DNA from: Parietaria judaica | Lineage: Eukaryota > Streptophyta > Magnoliopsida > Rosales > Urticaceae | Reading direction: 5' to 3' | Assembly: GCA_954871525.1 (NCBI GenBank) | Contig: OX940871.1 | Span: forward strand, 22,232,586 to 22,296,585 | DNA: 64,000 bases | Part shown: positions 38,817 to 51,630 of the stretch, piece by piece | Numbering within the stretch: the stretch's first letter is position 1 | Layout: each line of letters starts with the position of its first letter | Notes under the pieces: model-generated | The model's database searches: none | What the model was told of the DNA's origin: nothing | The model's input: the letters and a program-made list of their open reading frames with translations, nothing else | Program-made: the position numbers and the translations under genes

Positions 38817-41538
38817 ATGGCGACCAAGAAGCTCTCTTCTCTCATCACGCTCTCACAACCATTCCTTCACTTCCTCCCTCTCTCGCCTTCATCGTCCTCT
38901 TCCAACCCGCTCTTCGCCACCAAGAAGCTGCTCAGCAAGCCGGCCCGGCCCCGCCACGCGGCCCCGCTCCCCGTCCTCTTCGCAGTCTCGTTCCTCCTCT
39001 CCCTCTCGCTCCTCCTCGCCGCCGCCCTCGTCCACTCCCGTCGCATCAACGCCGCCCTACAGTGCCCCGCCAACGACGCCATGTCGTCGCTCTTCACAGT
39101 CTCGCTGGCCGAGGAGGAGGAGGCCCCGAGCCTTGCGCGGCCCGCGATGGCACCGCTACCCGCGCGTGGGGCCGTCGGGAACATTTCAGTGGTGGGGGAG
39201 GAGTTCTGGCGGCAGCCTGGGGCGGGGGAAGCGTACAAGCCGTGCCTGGAGTTCGGGCTCGGGTACCGGCGGGCCTCGGCGCGGGTGACACGGGAGCGGC
39301 GGAAGTTTCTGGTGGTGGTGGCCTCCGGCGGGCTCAACCAGCAGAGGAACCAGATCGTGGACGCCGTCGTCATCGCCCGGATTCTCGAGGCGGCTCTGGT
39401 GATCCCCGTTTTGCAGGTCAACCCCATATGGGGCGACGAGAGGTATCCAAGTTCATGATTAACACTATTTCCATGCAAGAATCTGTCTGTTTGTTTTATA
39501 CCGGTTTTGGAACTGAAAATGGCAGTGAGTTTTCGGAAATTTTTGACGTCGAACACTTCAAGGCGACGTTACAAGCCGACGTCAGAGTCGTGTCGACGGT
39601 TCCGTCCACACATTTGTTCGGAAGACAGTCGATAGAGTCGAAGATTCCTCGCGACGTCACTCCGCAGTGGATATACTCGAGATTCTTCAACCAGGTACCG
39701 GAATCTCAGTCCACTCTCATGCTCAAATCTCAAATCTCAAATCTTATGTTATATTTTTCTGATCTTTTTCAGCTGAATCGCGACGGACTTCTCGTCCTGA
39801 AAGGATTGGATTCGAAGCTCGCGAAGAATCTCCCGCCCGATCTACAGAAGCTTAAGTGCAAGGTACAACTAGATTTTGTTTACAAGAGAGAAACGTGATC
39901 GAACGATGAGCAGCGATTTGAGATTCGGTTTATTTTCAGGTGGCTTTTCATGCCCTGAGATTTGCAGCGCCGATTCGGGCGCTCGGAGACCAACTTGCGA
40001 AGAGGATGTGGATCGAAGGTCCGTACATTGCGCTCCATCTCCGGCTGGAGAAGGACGTGTGGGTTCGGACGGGGTGTCTCACCGGCTTGGGCCCCAAATT
40101 TGATGATGCCATTGCCAAGATCCGGGAATCGCAACCGGAACTCCTCACCGGGAGCCTCAACACGAGCCACTCCCAACGACGGCTCGCCGGGCTGTGCCCT
40201 CTCAACGCGTCAGAAATGGCAAGGTACGTCTAACATATTTAAAATAGAAAACCGGGAATTAGTATTTTGCTGGTCCCGATTTTGAGTAATCGGAGCGAGA
40301 CCGGTATATGCAAGTCACAGTTTTTTTTATTTTATTTTCAATTTTAAATATATTTTTCAGATTGAAATCACTAAATATAGTTTTTATTTATTCTATTAGT
40401 AATAATTGGGATTTACCATAGAAACCGGTTCCGGTTCTGATTTAGAAAAACCGGCACCTGGAGTAAAATGGCTCTATGTACCACCAGTTCCCGGTTCTGA
40501 TTTCACCTTATGAGCAATTAAAAAAATATGCAGTGAAGTATTATGAGCTTCGGTTTTGTGGCCTATGCAGGCTTCTGAAGGCTCTTGGCGCGCCGAGGAA
40601 CGCGCGGATATACAATGCGGGAGGAGAGCCGTTCGGTGGTCAAAGGGCTCTGCAGCCGCTCGTGGCGGAGTTTCCAAACGTGGCGACAAAGGAGACGCTG
40701 GCGCGTGAAGGCGAGCTCTCGGCCTTCGCCAACAAGTCGTCCGCTCTGGCTGCCATTGACTACATTGTCGCCCTCAGCAGCGACGTCTTTGTGCCATCAC
40801 ACGGCGGAAACATGGGCCGGGCCTTGCAGGTAAGCAGCTTAATTTTATCTTTCCGGCCACTTAATTCAACTTTACTAATAAAAATTATGAATTATATTTG
40901 TAGTCTATTATAAATTAATAAAAATCATAAGTACTCTGTTACTAAATCAAATTTTTTTTCTTTCTGTTGAAATTGTAATTCTTATATTAACTTACAACAT
41001 ATTATTGATAGTAATTTTACACATAGTAAAATTACATAATTAACATCAGTTTTAGTCTTTAGAATAGATTGGGACTTATTGCACTAAAACAAAATTAAAG
41101 GGACAGAAACATAAATTTTCACCACTTAATTAATTGGAGGGGTATTTTCTATTGCACCCCTTAAATTTTTATTTGTAACGCATTTAGTCCTTCGTATATT
41201 TATTTTTGTAGAAAACTCAATTTACTATTAGTAGTATTCTGTACAAAAAAATGAAAAATTCAAGAAACAAACTGAGTGTTAAGACGATTGCTCGGTGATA
41301 TGTGCAGGGTCACCGGGCTTACGTGGGGCACCGGAAGTTCATAAAGCCAAACAAGCGGGAGATGATGCCGCTCTTCGAGAACGTCTCCATCTCCGAGGCG
41401 GAGTTCGGGAGTAGGGCGAGGGAGCTGCACAGCATGTCTCTGGGCCACCCGGAGCTGCGGGGTTTCAGGCGGGACAGGGACGTCATTGCGTACCCTCTCC
41501 CCGAGTGCATGTGCAAGCCCAGCGCCAGATTTTTCTGA
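38817..41538 (+). CDS. O-fucosyltransferase family protein (GT106/GT65-like)
   Basis: Six exons: 38817-39442, 39526-39694, 39773-39862, 39940-40223, 40571-40829 and 41308-41538. All introns are GT-AG and the protein is 552 residues. It is a predicted type II Golgi membrane protein: a Ser-rich cytosolic tail, one hydrophobic helix at about residues 51-74, a short stem, then the lumenal domain. Family motifs are VASGGLNQQRNQIVDAV (about 168-184), VNPIWGDE (201-208), HLRLEKD with the conserved H328 and R330, and FVPSHGGNMGRALQGHR (about 464-479). These are the GDP-fucose/O-FucT motifs of plant proteins that include pectin and arabinogalactan glycosyltransferases. The donor and acceptor cannot be told from sequence. 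A GC-rich exon 1 contrasts with the AT-rich introns. The ATG at 38817 is chosen because it is the first in a frame with the helix. Confidence 0.9.
40230..40500. repeat. CCGGTTCC-rich insert in O-fucosyltransferase intron 4
   Basis: The intron contains AAACCGGGAATTAG, GGTCCCGATTTTG, GAAACCGGTTCCGGTTCTG, AAAAACCGGCACC and CCAGTTCCCGGTTCTG. The same vocabulary recurs in the adenylate kinase intron 4 (29220-29340), near 30900-30960, near 35770-35840, in the first beta-glucosidase (44300-44600) and at 46370-46430. It looks like a dispersed, decayed element family. No clear ends were found. Confidence 0.55.
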
Positions 41539-42028
41539 CCTTAACACACATTCATCACAAAGAAAGAAAAAAGGCTTCTTTATTCTTTTATTTTTGTTGT
41601 TGGTAAAAATATAGATTCACACCAGTTGTTACTCGAACTCTTGTATCTTTTTACCCCAATGATCGATTGCTCGATTGATCTTGTATTTTTCAACTTTATT
41701 TTTTTTTTTTCTTAAAGGAAAAAAAGTACGCAAAAGGGTTGTAGACTTGTAGTATAGGAATGAGAAATTGTAGAAGAAAAAAAAAAGGTCTTCTTTGTAT
41801 AGGAATGTTTGCGGCCTAAGTACGATAAGTTTTTTATTTTAGGGCGGGGTAAACCATGTTTTGACTTTTTACCATGGAAATACCGCTTTTTGTTAAAACT
41901 GTGACAAAATTAATTTCCGTCCAAAAAATTGGATGTCGAGTTAGTAAAGAACAAGAGGCCGCCTCAGAAAATGCACAATTTTTTTTATTTTTTTTACCAT
42001 GAATACATTTTGAGGGATAAAATAAGTT

Positions 42029-42065
<37 letters not shown>

Positions 42066-42332
42066 TCATATTAATTCTTAAATATTAGCTTCTACAAAAT
42101 ATTATCATTATAATTTATAACCCATAAATAAAGATTTCTTAACATATGTACTTCAAAGGATTGATTGATCATTGATCTTGGTAGAAATACAAAGAGAGAG
42201 AGAAAAAAAGAGCAAAAAAAGAAAAGAAAAGAGAGGTGTTTATGGAAAAAGAAGAACATCACACGTTGTATATTTCTTTTCTAGTTCTTTCTTCAACAAA
42301 CATATATTTAGATTTGCCGGTCGGCTTGGGGT
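41539..42332. other. Intergenic spacer between convergent O-fucosyltransferase and beta-glucosidase genes
   Basis: Two converging 3' regions. It holds T/A-rich runs, an (AT)n tract at about 42036-42061 and a purine-rich AGAGAGAGAGA stretch near 42195. No gene is seen. Confidence 0.55.
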
Positions 42333-45300
42333 CTAAAACGGCGACCTAAAGGGATGTCCGCTGAGAAAGGCGGCGAACCACTTAGCGGAGATTTTGGGAA
42401 TGCGGGTGAGATTGTTCTTGTAATCAACGTAGTAGAGCCCGAACCGCACCGTGTAGCCGGCTCCCCACTCGAAGCTGTCGAAAAGCGACCAGTAGAAGTA
42501 GCCCTTCACGTTCACGCCTTGCCTGCGAAAAAGGACATTATAATATCGAGTTAGTCAACGCCTTCAGAGAGATTGAGCAAGGCCACTTTTGAAATCTAGG
42601 GTTTTGACTTACTGCATTGCTTTGTTGATGTGGTACAAGTGTCCCTGGATGTACTTGATCTTGGCTTGGTCGTTGAGCGCTTCGGCAAGGGTGCGATTCG
42701 CCATGTTTGCCTCAGGGGTTCCTGAGGAATATATGATTCCGTTTTGATAAAGTAAAAGATTTTTCGCAAGTGATTCTGATGATCATGTGTTAAAAGAAGG
42801 TCAAGTTCACCGTCAATTTACGAGAGGAGATAAAGGATTAATTTATAATTAACCTAGTAACGCTCGACAGCAAGTTCAACATCGACAACAAATCGTATCA
42901 ATATTTTCGTAACAGGTACAATTAATCTTGAGTGTTAAGGAAACGCTCGGAGATCAAGACAAATCCCGCGGGTAGATACAAAGGGTACGCTTTACTGCTT
43001 GAGCGTTCGATTTTTACTTCAAGAGATGCTCACCCAATTCTAGTGTTTTCTCGCAAAAAAAAAAAGAATCTAGTGTTGTCCAGACCGGTGGGCTCAGGTT
43101 GCCCGCCCCCACTCAAAACCCGCCCACCGATTTATTTTCCATAATCATTTTTATAATATGAAGTGATCTTTAAATATAAATAAATTTTTTAACGGGTTGC
43201 GGGCAGGTTTTGCCTGTCAAGGAAGAAGCTGCGGTTTGGCCAACCCGAGCATAGGCTGCCCGCAGGATGGGCAGGCACTCCCGTGGGGGGCTGCCCGTCC
43301 TATTTGAATGCAATTTTTCCAACAATAAATACTGCTAATTGTATTAATTTATTTAACTTAATATATAGTTTAGAATCTGACCATTCTCAGTGATGTAGAT
43401 AACAGGATTGTTGTACTTTCTCTTCATGAACACCAAGAGCTTCTCTAGCCCTAGGGGATAGCTATAAACATACCCACTTCCTTCACTCTGCAATTCATCA
43501 TACCAAAATCAAAATTTAATTGAAATCATCCTTAAATATTAATTTTTTTACGCCTAATTTTTGTGTTACGGTTTTACGGTAGAGTAACGCTAACCTTGGG
43601 ACCGATTGGGACATTGTTTTTCATGGCTGAAAAAAAAACGACGTTATTCAGTCAGATCATTGCGCAGGGTTCCAGCCCGCGACATAACGCTCACTTACGG
43701 AAAATAAAACACTACAAAGACGGAAGTACTTACGTGTGATTTTGGCCATGAAGTCGCCGAGGTAGTGAGGTGGCATTTCCTGCGGCACCTTGGAAACGTA
43801 TCGGGAGGTGTAGTAGTTGACTCCAATAAAGTCAAAGGCTCCTTTGACCAAGAGCTTTTCTTGTGGAGTCAACGTTGGGAGTCTCTCCTTGACAATCTGT
43901 CTCATGATCGGAGGATAGTCTCCGTTGACCAAAGGCTCGATGTGCCTGGTTTCAAACATATTCAATAAGAAGAGCTACTTGTGATAAACGAGTAGTGAAG
44001 AGTTCTTCTTAGAATATTGGACTGACCATCCGATGAGGAAGTCGAGATATCTCTCCGCAGCCGCGACATCGTCGGGCGAGTTGGTGAGAGGCTCCATGTA
44101 CTCTCCAACCACAACGATTCCGATCTGCCCGCCTTGTTGAGCCTGCGATCGGAACAAGAGATCAACCACCGAAAATCGACAAACACTTTTTTTTCTTTTC
44201 TTTTTCTAAATGGGACAAACAGTTCTATCTGTGGACAAATCGGAATAGACACGTGTCCTCAGTTATACCACTGCTGTGAAAATATCGAATTGAGGTGAAA
44301 TCGGGACCGAGAACTGGTATCTTGAGGTATTTTATAAGTTCCCTTACTGATCTTCTTGAATATTCAAATTTGATACGGTACGGGTTCAGGTTTTCTAAAA
44401 CTTGATTTTTCGGATAACATATTCCGGTGGAGGTAAAAAAGAAAACTATTATCTTACGGTAAACAGTCCAGTAAAAAACCTATACTTGAGAAAAAGCGGG
44501 ACTGTTTAACCGGTACTTGGTTCTCAAAGCTGGAAATTGCAAATACTGGTTTCTATTTTTTTTTAATCCCGAACGGTAACCGGCACAAGAATTTCACCCC
44601 TACATCGAACAAAATCGGACTCTTTCCCTGGAGATTGCCGTTCTCTTTTAGTACCTGGAACTTGGCCTTGTAGAGCCTGGCGGCGGTGGCATGGGCGAGG
44701 AGGTAGTTGTGGCCAACAATGTAGGGCTCGGTGCCGGAGTTCCCAGCAGGGCACGGGCCGAGTGGTGGGGGCAGCGAGCATCTTCCGGGTGCAAACTTGC
44801 CCAAGTCATAGCCGAGTGCAACCACGAAGGGCTCGTTTACCGTCACCCAGTGCTTCACTCTGTCGCCGTACGTCCTGAACAGAAGCTCGCAGTAGTCCTT
44901 GAAGTCATTCCTGCAAAGTCAACACAATGCGAGTCAACACATCTTCTTTCGGTTTCACTAAGGTTGTCTGTCCGTGAGAAGTCAACGCCAAGTCTTACAC
45001 GATGGATCGGCTCAAGAAGCCTCCGTATTTCTCTTCGAGAGCTTGGGGTGTGTCGAAATGTTGTATCGTCACGAAGGGCTTGATTTCTGAATTAAGAATA
45101 AATGTAATTAATTTTAGTAAAAATAGAGACTTGAAATCTCGCAAGGTGAACTTAAATTCTAATTAACTAAAATCAAAAGTTCTCTTCTTAAAATCCGGGA
45201 CTTTATAACTAGTTTGTATTTTCTTACTATTTTCAATTAATTCGTTGATCAGATTGTTGTAGAAGTTGATGCCCTCTTGGTTTATTCCACCGCTCAATGA

Positions 45301-46444
45301 ACCATCTGAAGAAAAAATTCAAAGGAAATTTATAAGAAATTGACAAAATCCGAGGCTCATAATATAAATAATAAAAAACGAAAAAAACGAGAACTAGCAA
45401 AATATAAAATTATAAAAACTTACGGGGCAAAATCCGGGGCCAGGAAATGGAAAATCTGTAAGTATCCACTCCGGTGGCTTTTAAGAGCCTTATGTCTTCC
45501 TATAATTAAAATTAAAACAGAAAAAAATAATTAGAAATTTAAATTAGTGAATTATATTAAGTAATTTTCCTCAATTATATTTTTTTCCCTCTTTGTTACC
45601 TTGTAGCGCCTGTATGAATCAATTGATGTCAAGCTGTTATTCCCATCCTTAATATGACCTGCACATTATCAGTAAGTATAATTAATTAAGGATAATTTAT
45701 TATTAATTAGTCAGGATTAGCAATAATTTAATTTAAATCAATTTAAATTGTGTGTTTAAAAGTATATATAGAAACCTGGGATTGCATTATAGGCATCCCA
45801 AATGCTTGGGCCTCTTCCACCTTTATTCCCTGATCCTTCGACCTGTAAGTAAATCATCATTTAATTACTCCTAAATCTTTTAATTTTAAAAAATTAATTA
45901 CATAGATTATGTTTTTCTTAACCTAGACGCTCCAATTCTATGGAGTACGGACTACGGGTTAGATAACGGGTATATTGTGGCTTTTCAAAAACCGATAATC
46001 GATTGTGCCAATCAGATTTCACAGGAAAAGTAAATATATATATATATAGGGAAACTTCAGTTTGTATGTCCAGTAGAGCATGTGTTTTCAAAAAAGTACC
46101 CGAGTTTGTTAAATTACAAAACTATGCCCCAAAAGTGTTTATGTAAAGACAAAAAGTGTTTATGTATACATTAACAGTTTTTGGAGCATATTTTAAAGTG
46201 TTCAAAAGTGTTTAAAACTGTTTATGTAAAGACAAAAAGTGTGTTGGGGGCATAGTTTTGTAATTTAACAAACTCGGGTACTTTTTTGAAAACACATGCT
46301 CTACCGGGCATACAAACTGAAGTTTCCCTATATATATATATATATATATATTGTTTTTAGGCTGATTGCCGGTTACCACTGAAACCGGTGCTGACTAGCT
46401 ATCGAAAAATTCCAAGCAACCGTCGGTTTTGGAGTATTTTAATA

Positions 46445-46480
<36 letters not shown>

Positions 46481-46746
46481 TACCTGCTGGGCAGAAGTAG
46501 CAGCACCAAAGAGAAAACTGGGAGGGAAGTCCGTTCTCTTGATTAATAATTCGTCATTAGGATTTAGGATTCCTATATATATACAAAAAATTAAAATAAG
46601 AAAAAATTAACACTGAAAATCTCAAGTTAATGAACCCGTTTAAGAGGTGAACACTTTTTCTTACCTTCCGAAAGGAACACGACAAAAGAAACGGCACAAA
46701 TTCGAACGAGGCTCTGGAGAGCGAAGGAGGACGTTGATGGCGCCAT
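42333..46746 (-). CDS. Beta-glucosidase, glycoside hydrolase family 1 (first of a tandem pair)
   Basis: Fourteen exons on the minus strand: 46746-46665, 46572-46484, 45842-45776, 45658-45600, 45499-45424, 45305-45228, 45086-44999, 44910-44655, 44142-44027, 43945-43734, 43626-43595, 43487-43382, 42721-42613 and 42522-42333. They sum to 1560 bases, or 519 residues, normal for plant GH1. An N-terminal hydrophobic stretch (residues 7-25) predicts secretion or the ER/vacuole route. The GH1 hallmarks [30 protein letters not shown] block, HFDTPQAL, the acid/base E206 in TVNEP and the nucleophile E419 in YITENG are all present. It should therefore be a retaining glucosidase for a glycosylated plant metabolite or cell-wall oligosaccharide; the substrate is unknown. 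HFDTP has Phe where most family members have Trp. It lies 7.5 kb from a same-strand paralog with matching exons. Confidence 0.94.
43075..43315. repeat. GC-rich insert in intron 12 of the first beta-glucosidase
   Basis: An island of GGTTGCCCGCCCCC, AAAACCCGCCCACCG, AACGGGTTGCGGGCAGG, GGCTGCCCGCAGGATGGG and GGCTGCCCGTCC lies in an otherwise AT-rich intron. The arms are partly complementary, as in a foldback element. A similar insert lies in the same intron of the paralog (55140-55440). Confidence 0.6.
46049..46328. mobile_element. 280-bp MITE in intron 2 of the first beta-glucosidase
   Basis: The termini are near-perfect inverted repeats of about 80 bp, starting GGGAAACTTCAGTTTGTATG and including GAGCATGTGTTTTCAAAAAA and GTACCCGAGTTTGTTAAATT. 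The flanks on both sides are TA repeats, so the target duplication is TA-type or hidden in the microsatellite. The interior has direct repeats of AAAGTGTTTATGTAAAGAC. It has no coding capacity. An (AT)n tract follows at 46329-46351 and another at 46450-46475. Confidence 0.9.
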
Positions 46747-49125
46747 GTTCAAATCCGACAACCGTTTGTGCGGGTAAGATTCGAGTGTTCCGATATGATC
46801 ACAAATCCAACATGTACTCCGAGTAAGATTCTTATAATAAATCGAAGCTGGGATTTTTCTTTTTGAGTGAATAAAAGTGGTGATCTCAGTTAGTAGAATT
46901 TCTAGTTATTTATAGGAAGGTTAAGTTAATTAAGTAACAATAAAATCATCATATTAGCCATATAAATCTCTGGCTTATAACAGTAAAAACCAGCGTAAGC
47001 CAAAGCCACTAAATTTGGAGTGGAAGATAGTATGAGAAGCTACTATACTGTTGCATATTTATTACATAAATAGGATTAAAAAAAACTAGTTAAATAATTA
47101 TGTATCTCTATATATCTTGATTGAATCCCATGATCTGTAACTCTTCATTTTTTTGTTTTAATTGTTTTTGTTTTAATTTTAGGTCTTGTTCGGTTCACGG
47201 TTTAATTTTTTGTATGAGCCAAAATGAACATAAACGATCGATTTAATTTATTACCAGTGTTTTTTAAGTTTAGTAACAATAAATTGTAACAAATACCAAT
47301 AATCTAGCATCCACGTTTATGTGTCTAGAAGTAGAAAAATTAAACGACTTATGAAAGTAAGAAACAAAAAAAATATAGAAGTTAAAACTCACGATAAAAA
47401 TTAATACTATAGTAATTGGCATAAATAACCTTTAATTTGATTTATTAATGGTGCATTTTTGTCTCCTCAACTTTGGCAACGACATATTCTATTCTTTGAA
47501 AAACTAACTGATTGTCCTCTACGATTTATATAATATATCAACCTGTTGACGTTTGGTTACGTGATTTGAGAAATCAATTTTACAATTTACTTTGAGAAAT
47601 CAGTTTGAGAGTTCAGCGACCTGGCGGCTATGAGAAACTCTCACCCTCTCTTGGTCTAGGGAGGAGGCAATTTTTCTCTCTTTTGTGGGGATGAGAAAAC
47701 TTAATTTTATGATTAGGGTTTTACATGACCTTTCATGTTATACTTAATAGGCATTGGGTTATGGTTAAAAAAATGCAATAATTAAATCAAACACAATTTG
47801 TGTCAATAAAAAGAAAATGTGTTTTTTGTAAGTAATACATATTAATATTATTCTTTAAAAATATTTACACTAATAATACAAAAATATATTCAAATATCAT
47901 AGCTCTAATTACATTTTTAATTAATATAATATAAAGTAGTGAAAAATTTAGTTACATTAAGTTTATATCATCCTAATTAAGTTAATATTTAATAATACAA
48001 ATAATTTAATTACTATGTTAATATTATAGTGATATTATTATAATATGTAATAATATATAAATAATTGTAATAATTTAACTGTATGAGTTACTATTATAAC
48101 ATTGTCTTATTATAAATAATATAATATTATGATATTCGAGTAATACATTAATGGAGTCCACATTTAGGTTATTGACTTTTGTGTGGAACAAAGTTATTTT
48201 GTCCTATTTGTACTTATGGATATGTACCATTTCATAAGAATATATAAGTACTTATTTTTGCTCCACCTTTTTTGGGCTTATAGGACTTGACTATCCTCTT
48301 ATCTAAGTGATGGATAAAAAAGTGTTTGGGAGGCGGGAGCATGGTTCCCCTAGACTCGCGGAAATAAATTAATCTTGTATGTTAACGTATAACGGGTGGG
48401 GTAACTCTTTAAACTTTTTTAAACTATGTTTCAAGTCAAATACCAGAAATCCCTATTACCGCATCCGGCTTACGTGACTCAAAATTATTTTTTTGTGTCC
48501 CAACGGATCGTGATAAACTAATTATGTATAAGGATTATCCAAATTCATAAGTCTAGTGATTCGATTCTGATTTTAGGTTTCGAGCAACAATCAATAATTC
48601 TCAATAAATAAATATAGTGCGTACCTTTTTGACGATTCTGGCTGCGCACTCTGATCTCTGATCTGAACCAACTTCCTCTGAATCAGCGCCTTCATCTGTG
48701 CGTACCTTGTTAACATACATATACAATTAACATGCATATTCCCTTGATATTACACACTTAACATACATATTCACTTCACATAATAATTTGACTTAATATT
48801 ATACACTTCAACTAATAAAGTGACTTAACATTTTACATTTCACGTACATATTTAAGTTACAAATGTGTTTTGTTGTATACAATTATGTCTTGTATTTATT
48901 AAATATGTAGTTTTGAACCTATATAAATATCTTGCTTGAATACTCAAATATTTTCTTACAAAATATCCGTCGAAAACCTCATCAACATACGGTATGCCCA
49001 TGCGGTATATGCGGCATGCGGCATACCCTTTTTTTACCATTTGCCCGTCAACATACCCATCAGCAAGCGATATATCCGTAAAATGGAAAATGCGAAACGA
49101 CATCGGTAAGCGGCATTTTAAACCT
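46747..49125. other. Intergenic region upstream of the first beta-glucosidase
   Basis: The first few hundred bases are the probable promoter of the minus-strand gene. The rest is very AT-rich. Around 48960-49120 there is a run of CGGTATGCCC, GCGGTATATGCGGCATGCGG and GCGGCATTTTAAACC-type words that looks like a decayed repeat. No gene is supported. Confidence 0.5.
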
Positions 49126-49430
49126 TGGTATATACATATACAATTTTGGTAATTAAATTTACAGTTTGATATTGACATATACAAATACCAAATCATATTG
49201 ATATTTACGATTTACACAAACAATCCTCGTATTAAGTATTGGTTATAAATATACAATTTTGGTAAATAAATTTACACTTTGATATTGGTATACATATATA
49301 CAGTTATGGTTGCTATTTATGATTTGCACAAACAGTTCCCGTATAAAGTATTCGTATATACATATACAAGATTCGTTATTACATTTACTGTTTGGAATTG
49401 GTATATTTAAATACAATTTATTTTTGTAGA
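49126..49430 (+). repeat. Three degenerate tandem units of about 114 bp
   Basis: Each unit begins near GTATATACATATACAA (49126, 49242, 49353) and continues through TTTACAGTTTGATATTG-like, ATTTACGATTTACACAAAC-like and CGTATTAAGTATT-like segments. The units are diverged and the third is partial. Confidence 0.7.
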
Positions 49431-51035
49431 TTCTATATTAATTTGTGCTCATTATTTCCTACGATTTTAGGAATTTTGAAATTTTGTTTTTAATATTGAA
49501 ATCATTAGACTACAGATTAATATGGAGGAAAAATATTCGAAAATAATAAAGGAATGATTAAGATTAATAAATTATTCAATTTAGCTACATTTAACGAAAG
49601 AAAGTTATTTTGATTTTATTAATTAATTTTAAACGTAATTTAAATGTCAATTATTAATTAATTAATTCGAAGGGTATAGTGGTCCATATTTCAATTAGTG
49701 GGTGGTTTTGATTACCATAAATAGAAATTGGCATTCTTCTCGAAACTTTAAGTCACAAATTGACATTTGGCTCATTTATCCTATTATCAATTATATATTT
49801 CAGGAATCAAATCTCATATTTAATTTAATATTAAATTCTTAGGTTAAAACAATGATCATTTCGCCATCAGCCATAAAATTATTTTGACCATAACTCTCAT
49901 CCCGTACATCAAAATTTTACGATTCAAAAAGATAATTTATCAAAATTTGATTTCCCACAATCCTAGGATTGTTTAGGAGTCAAATTCAATTATAAATTTT
50001 TCAACTTTCGGACAATACCAAAAACTTTGGTACTTTTGTCACATTCGAGTGGATAGACATTTCATGACTAAAGTCACGAATCTAGTATAATTGGATATAC
50101 TCTATATGGGAGCAATGGACATACATATGGGACCAATGGACATACTACTCAAGCTACGGTGAAAATGAAGAATTTGCGCCAACTTCGGTAACACTCAACT
50201 ATAGCTCAAAGTTGAACTCTTACCTAATGCCACCAACAATGATGGACTAGCACCATGGTCCGGTAATTGATCATCACACTAATTAAAGTGATTGAGTTCA
50301 CTAATACTCGTTCACGATTAGACCGTGGACCTACATTTTTTAAGTTCTTAACTTTGTGTTTATCAAACCTCCTCATATAGACTTCATGATAAAGCACAAT
50401 TTCTAAACGTAAAGAACTCGGGACGTAACATTTAATTTTATAATATCTATGATTAATTTTATAAGATTAACATTAATAAGATCTAATTTTTAAAGGAAGG
50501 AAAATCATAATCTTATACAAAGAGATTAGCCATAAGCGGATTTAAGCCCTATTGTCCCCCAAGCCTTTTGCAAAATCCATTAGAGAGTTTAGCGTAAAAT
50601 TGACCAGCACCTCCAAGAAAATTAATTCTAGCCCAGAACTAAAATCCCACCGACAATCCCTTACTCTCGTTTCAGCCTCCTTTGCCTGATGGACGGACCC
50701 ACACGCACGACTTCACTCCCCCTCGACTTCACTCTCCTTTTCTCTCTCTCGTGACTCCGCCCCGTCGACCATTCAGTGGTCACTTAAAGGATCAGCCACT
50801 GCTCAGACCTCAGAGCCCCGCAATTTTACCCAGTTCTTCCATATCGGCTATTCCATTTCAGCCAAGTCAAGGTCAGAAACCCGGCCCGTTTCCGACCAAC
50901 TTTGGAATAGTTTTTTTTTTGTTTTAATACCGAGAATGAAGCTTGTCTCCGTTTCATCTAGTAAAAAAAATTATAGCATCCCTAAGTATAGATTTTTTGG
51001 ATTCGCTATTGGGATTAACATCTGAATTGAGGGTA
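49431..51035. other. Intergenic region, probable decayed repeats
   Basis: AT-rich with no supportable gene. The sub-region 49740-50450 has more complex sequence (CTCGGGACGTAACATTTAAT near its end) and could be a fragment of an old retroelement, but no termini or coding domain were found. A C-rich patch at 50680-50900 gives only a short open frame (50682-50927) without recognisable features. Confidence 0.4.
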
Positions 51036-51439
51036 TATTATAAAGGGTTCTTAAGGGTAATAGCCAATCTTGAAAGTGGGTTTAGCAAAATAGTCAAACT
51101 TTGGTTAATTTTGTAAACTAGCCAATTAACCATTTAAGTGAATTTCTAATTACATTATTACCTTTAATAATTAAAAATAAAATTAAAAATAAATACAAAT
51201 TAACCACGTAATTTGTGGGTTATTAATCTGAAAAAATCAATGACATTAATTATGAATAATTATATTAATTAAAAATTTATTTATTTTCATTAATTAAAAA
51301 TATTGCTATTAATTGAAATAGCTATAAATATGGTAACAACCAAAACCAAACATTTTTTTTATATAATTCAAATTTTAAATTAAAAAAAATTATATAATTT
51401 TCGGATTTATTTTTTTTCAAAAAATATAAACAAATTAAA

Positions 51440-51630
51440 GACGCGAATTAACCTAAATCAACAACGAATCATAATAAATTAACATCGAATTAACGTAAAT
51501 TAACAACGAATTTACAATGAATTAACAACGAATTTACTTTAATTTACGTAAATTAACAACTAATTTACAATGAATTAACAACAAATTTACGTTAATTCGT
51601 AAATTAACAACGAATTAACGTAAATTAACA
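51440..51630 (+). repeat. 21-bp minisatellite in Mutator-like element B2
   Basis: CGAAT units occur at 51444, 51465, 51486 and 51507 with a 21-bp period, followed by more diverged copies up to about 51630. It is homologous to the array at 36560-36712 in the sister element. Confidence 0.88.

Noticed and set aside
38867..39898. Long Arg/Pro/Gly-rich frames on both strands
   Set aside because: They are shadows of the GC-rich first exon of the O-fucosyltransferase gene. Only the 38817 frame shows family motifs and links by splice sites to later exons.
48852..49196. 114-residue minus-strand frame
   Set aside because: It overlaps the degenerate tandem repeat and the CGGTATGCC-rich patch, and no family features are present.
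50682..50927. 81-residue Pro/Ser-rich frame
   Set aside because: Short, low-complexity and without splice or family evidence.
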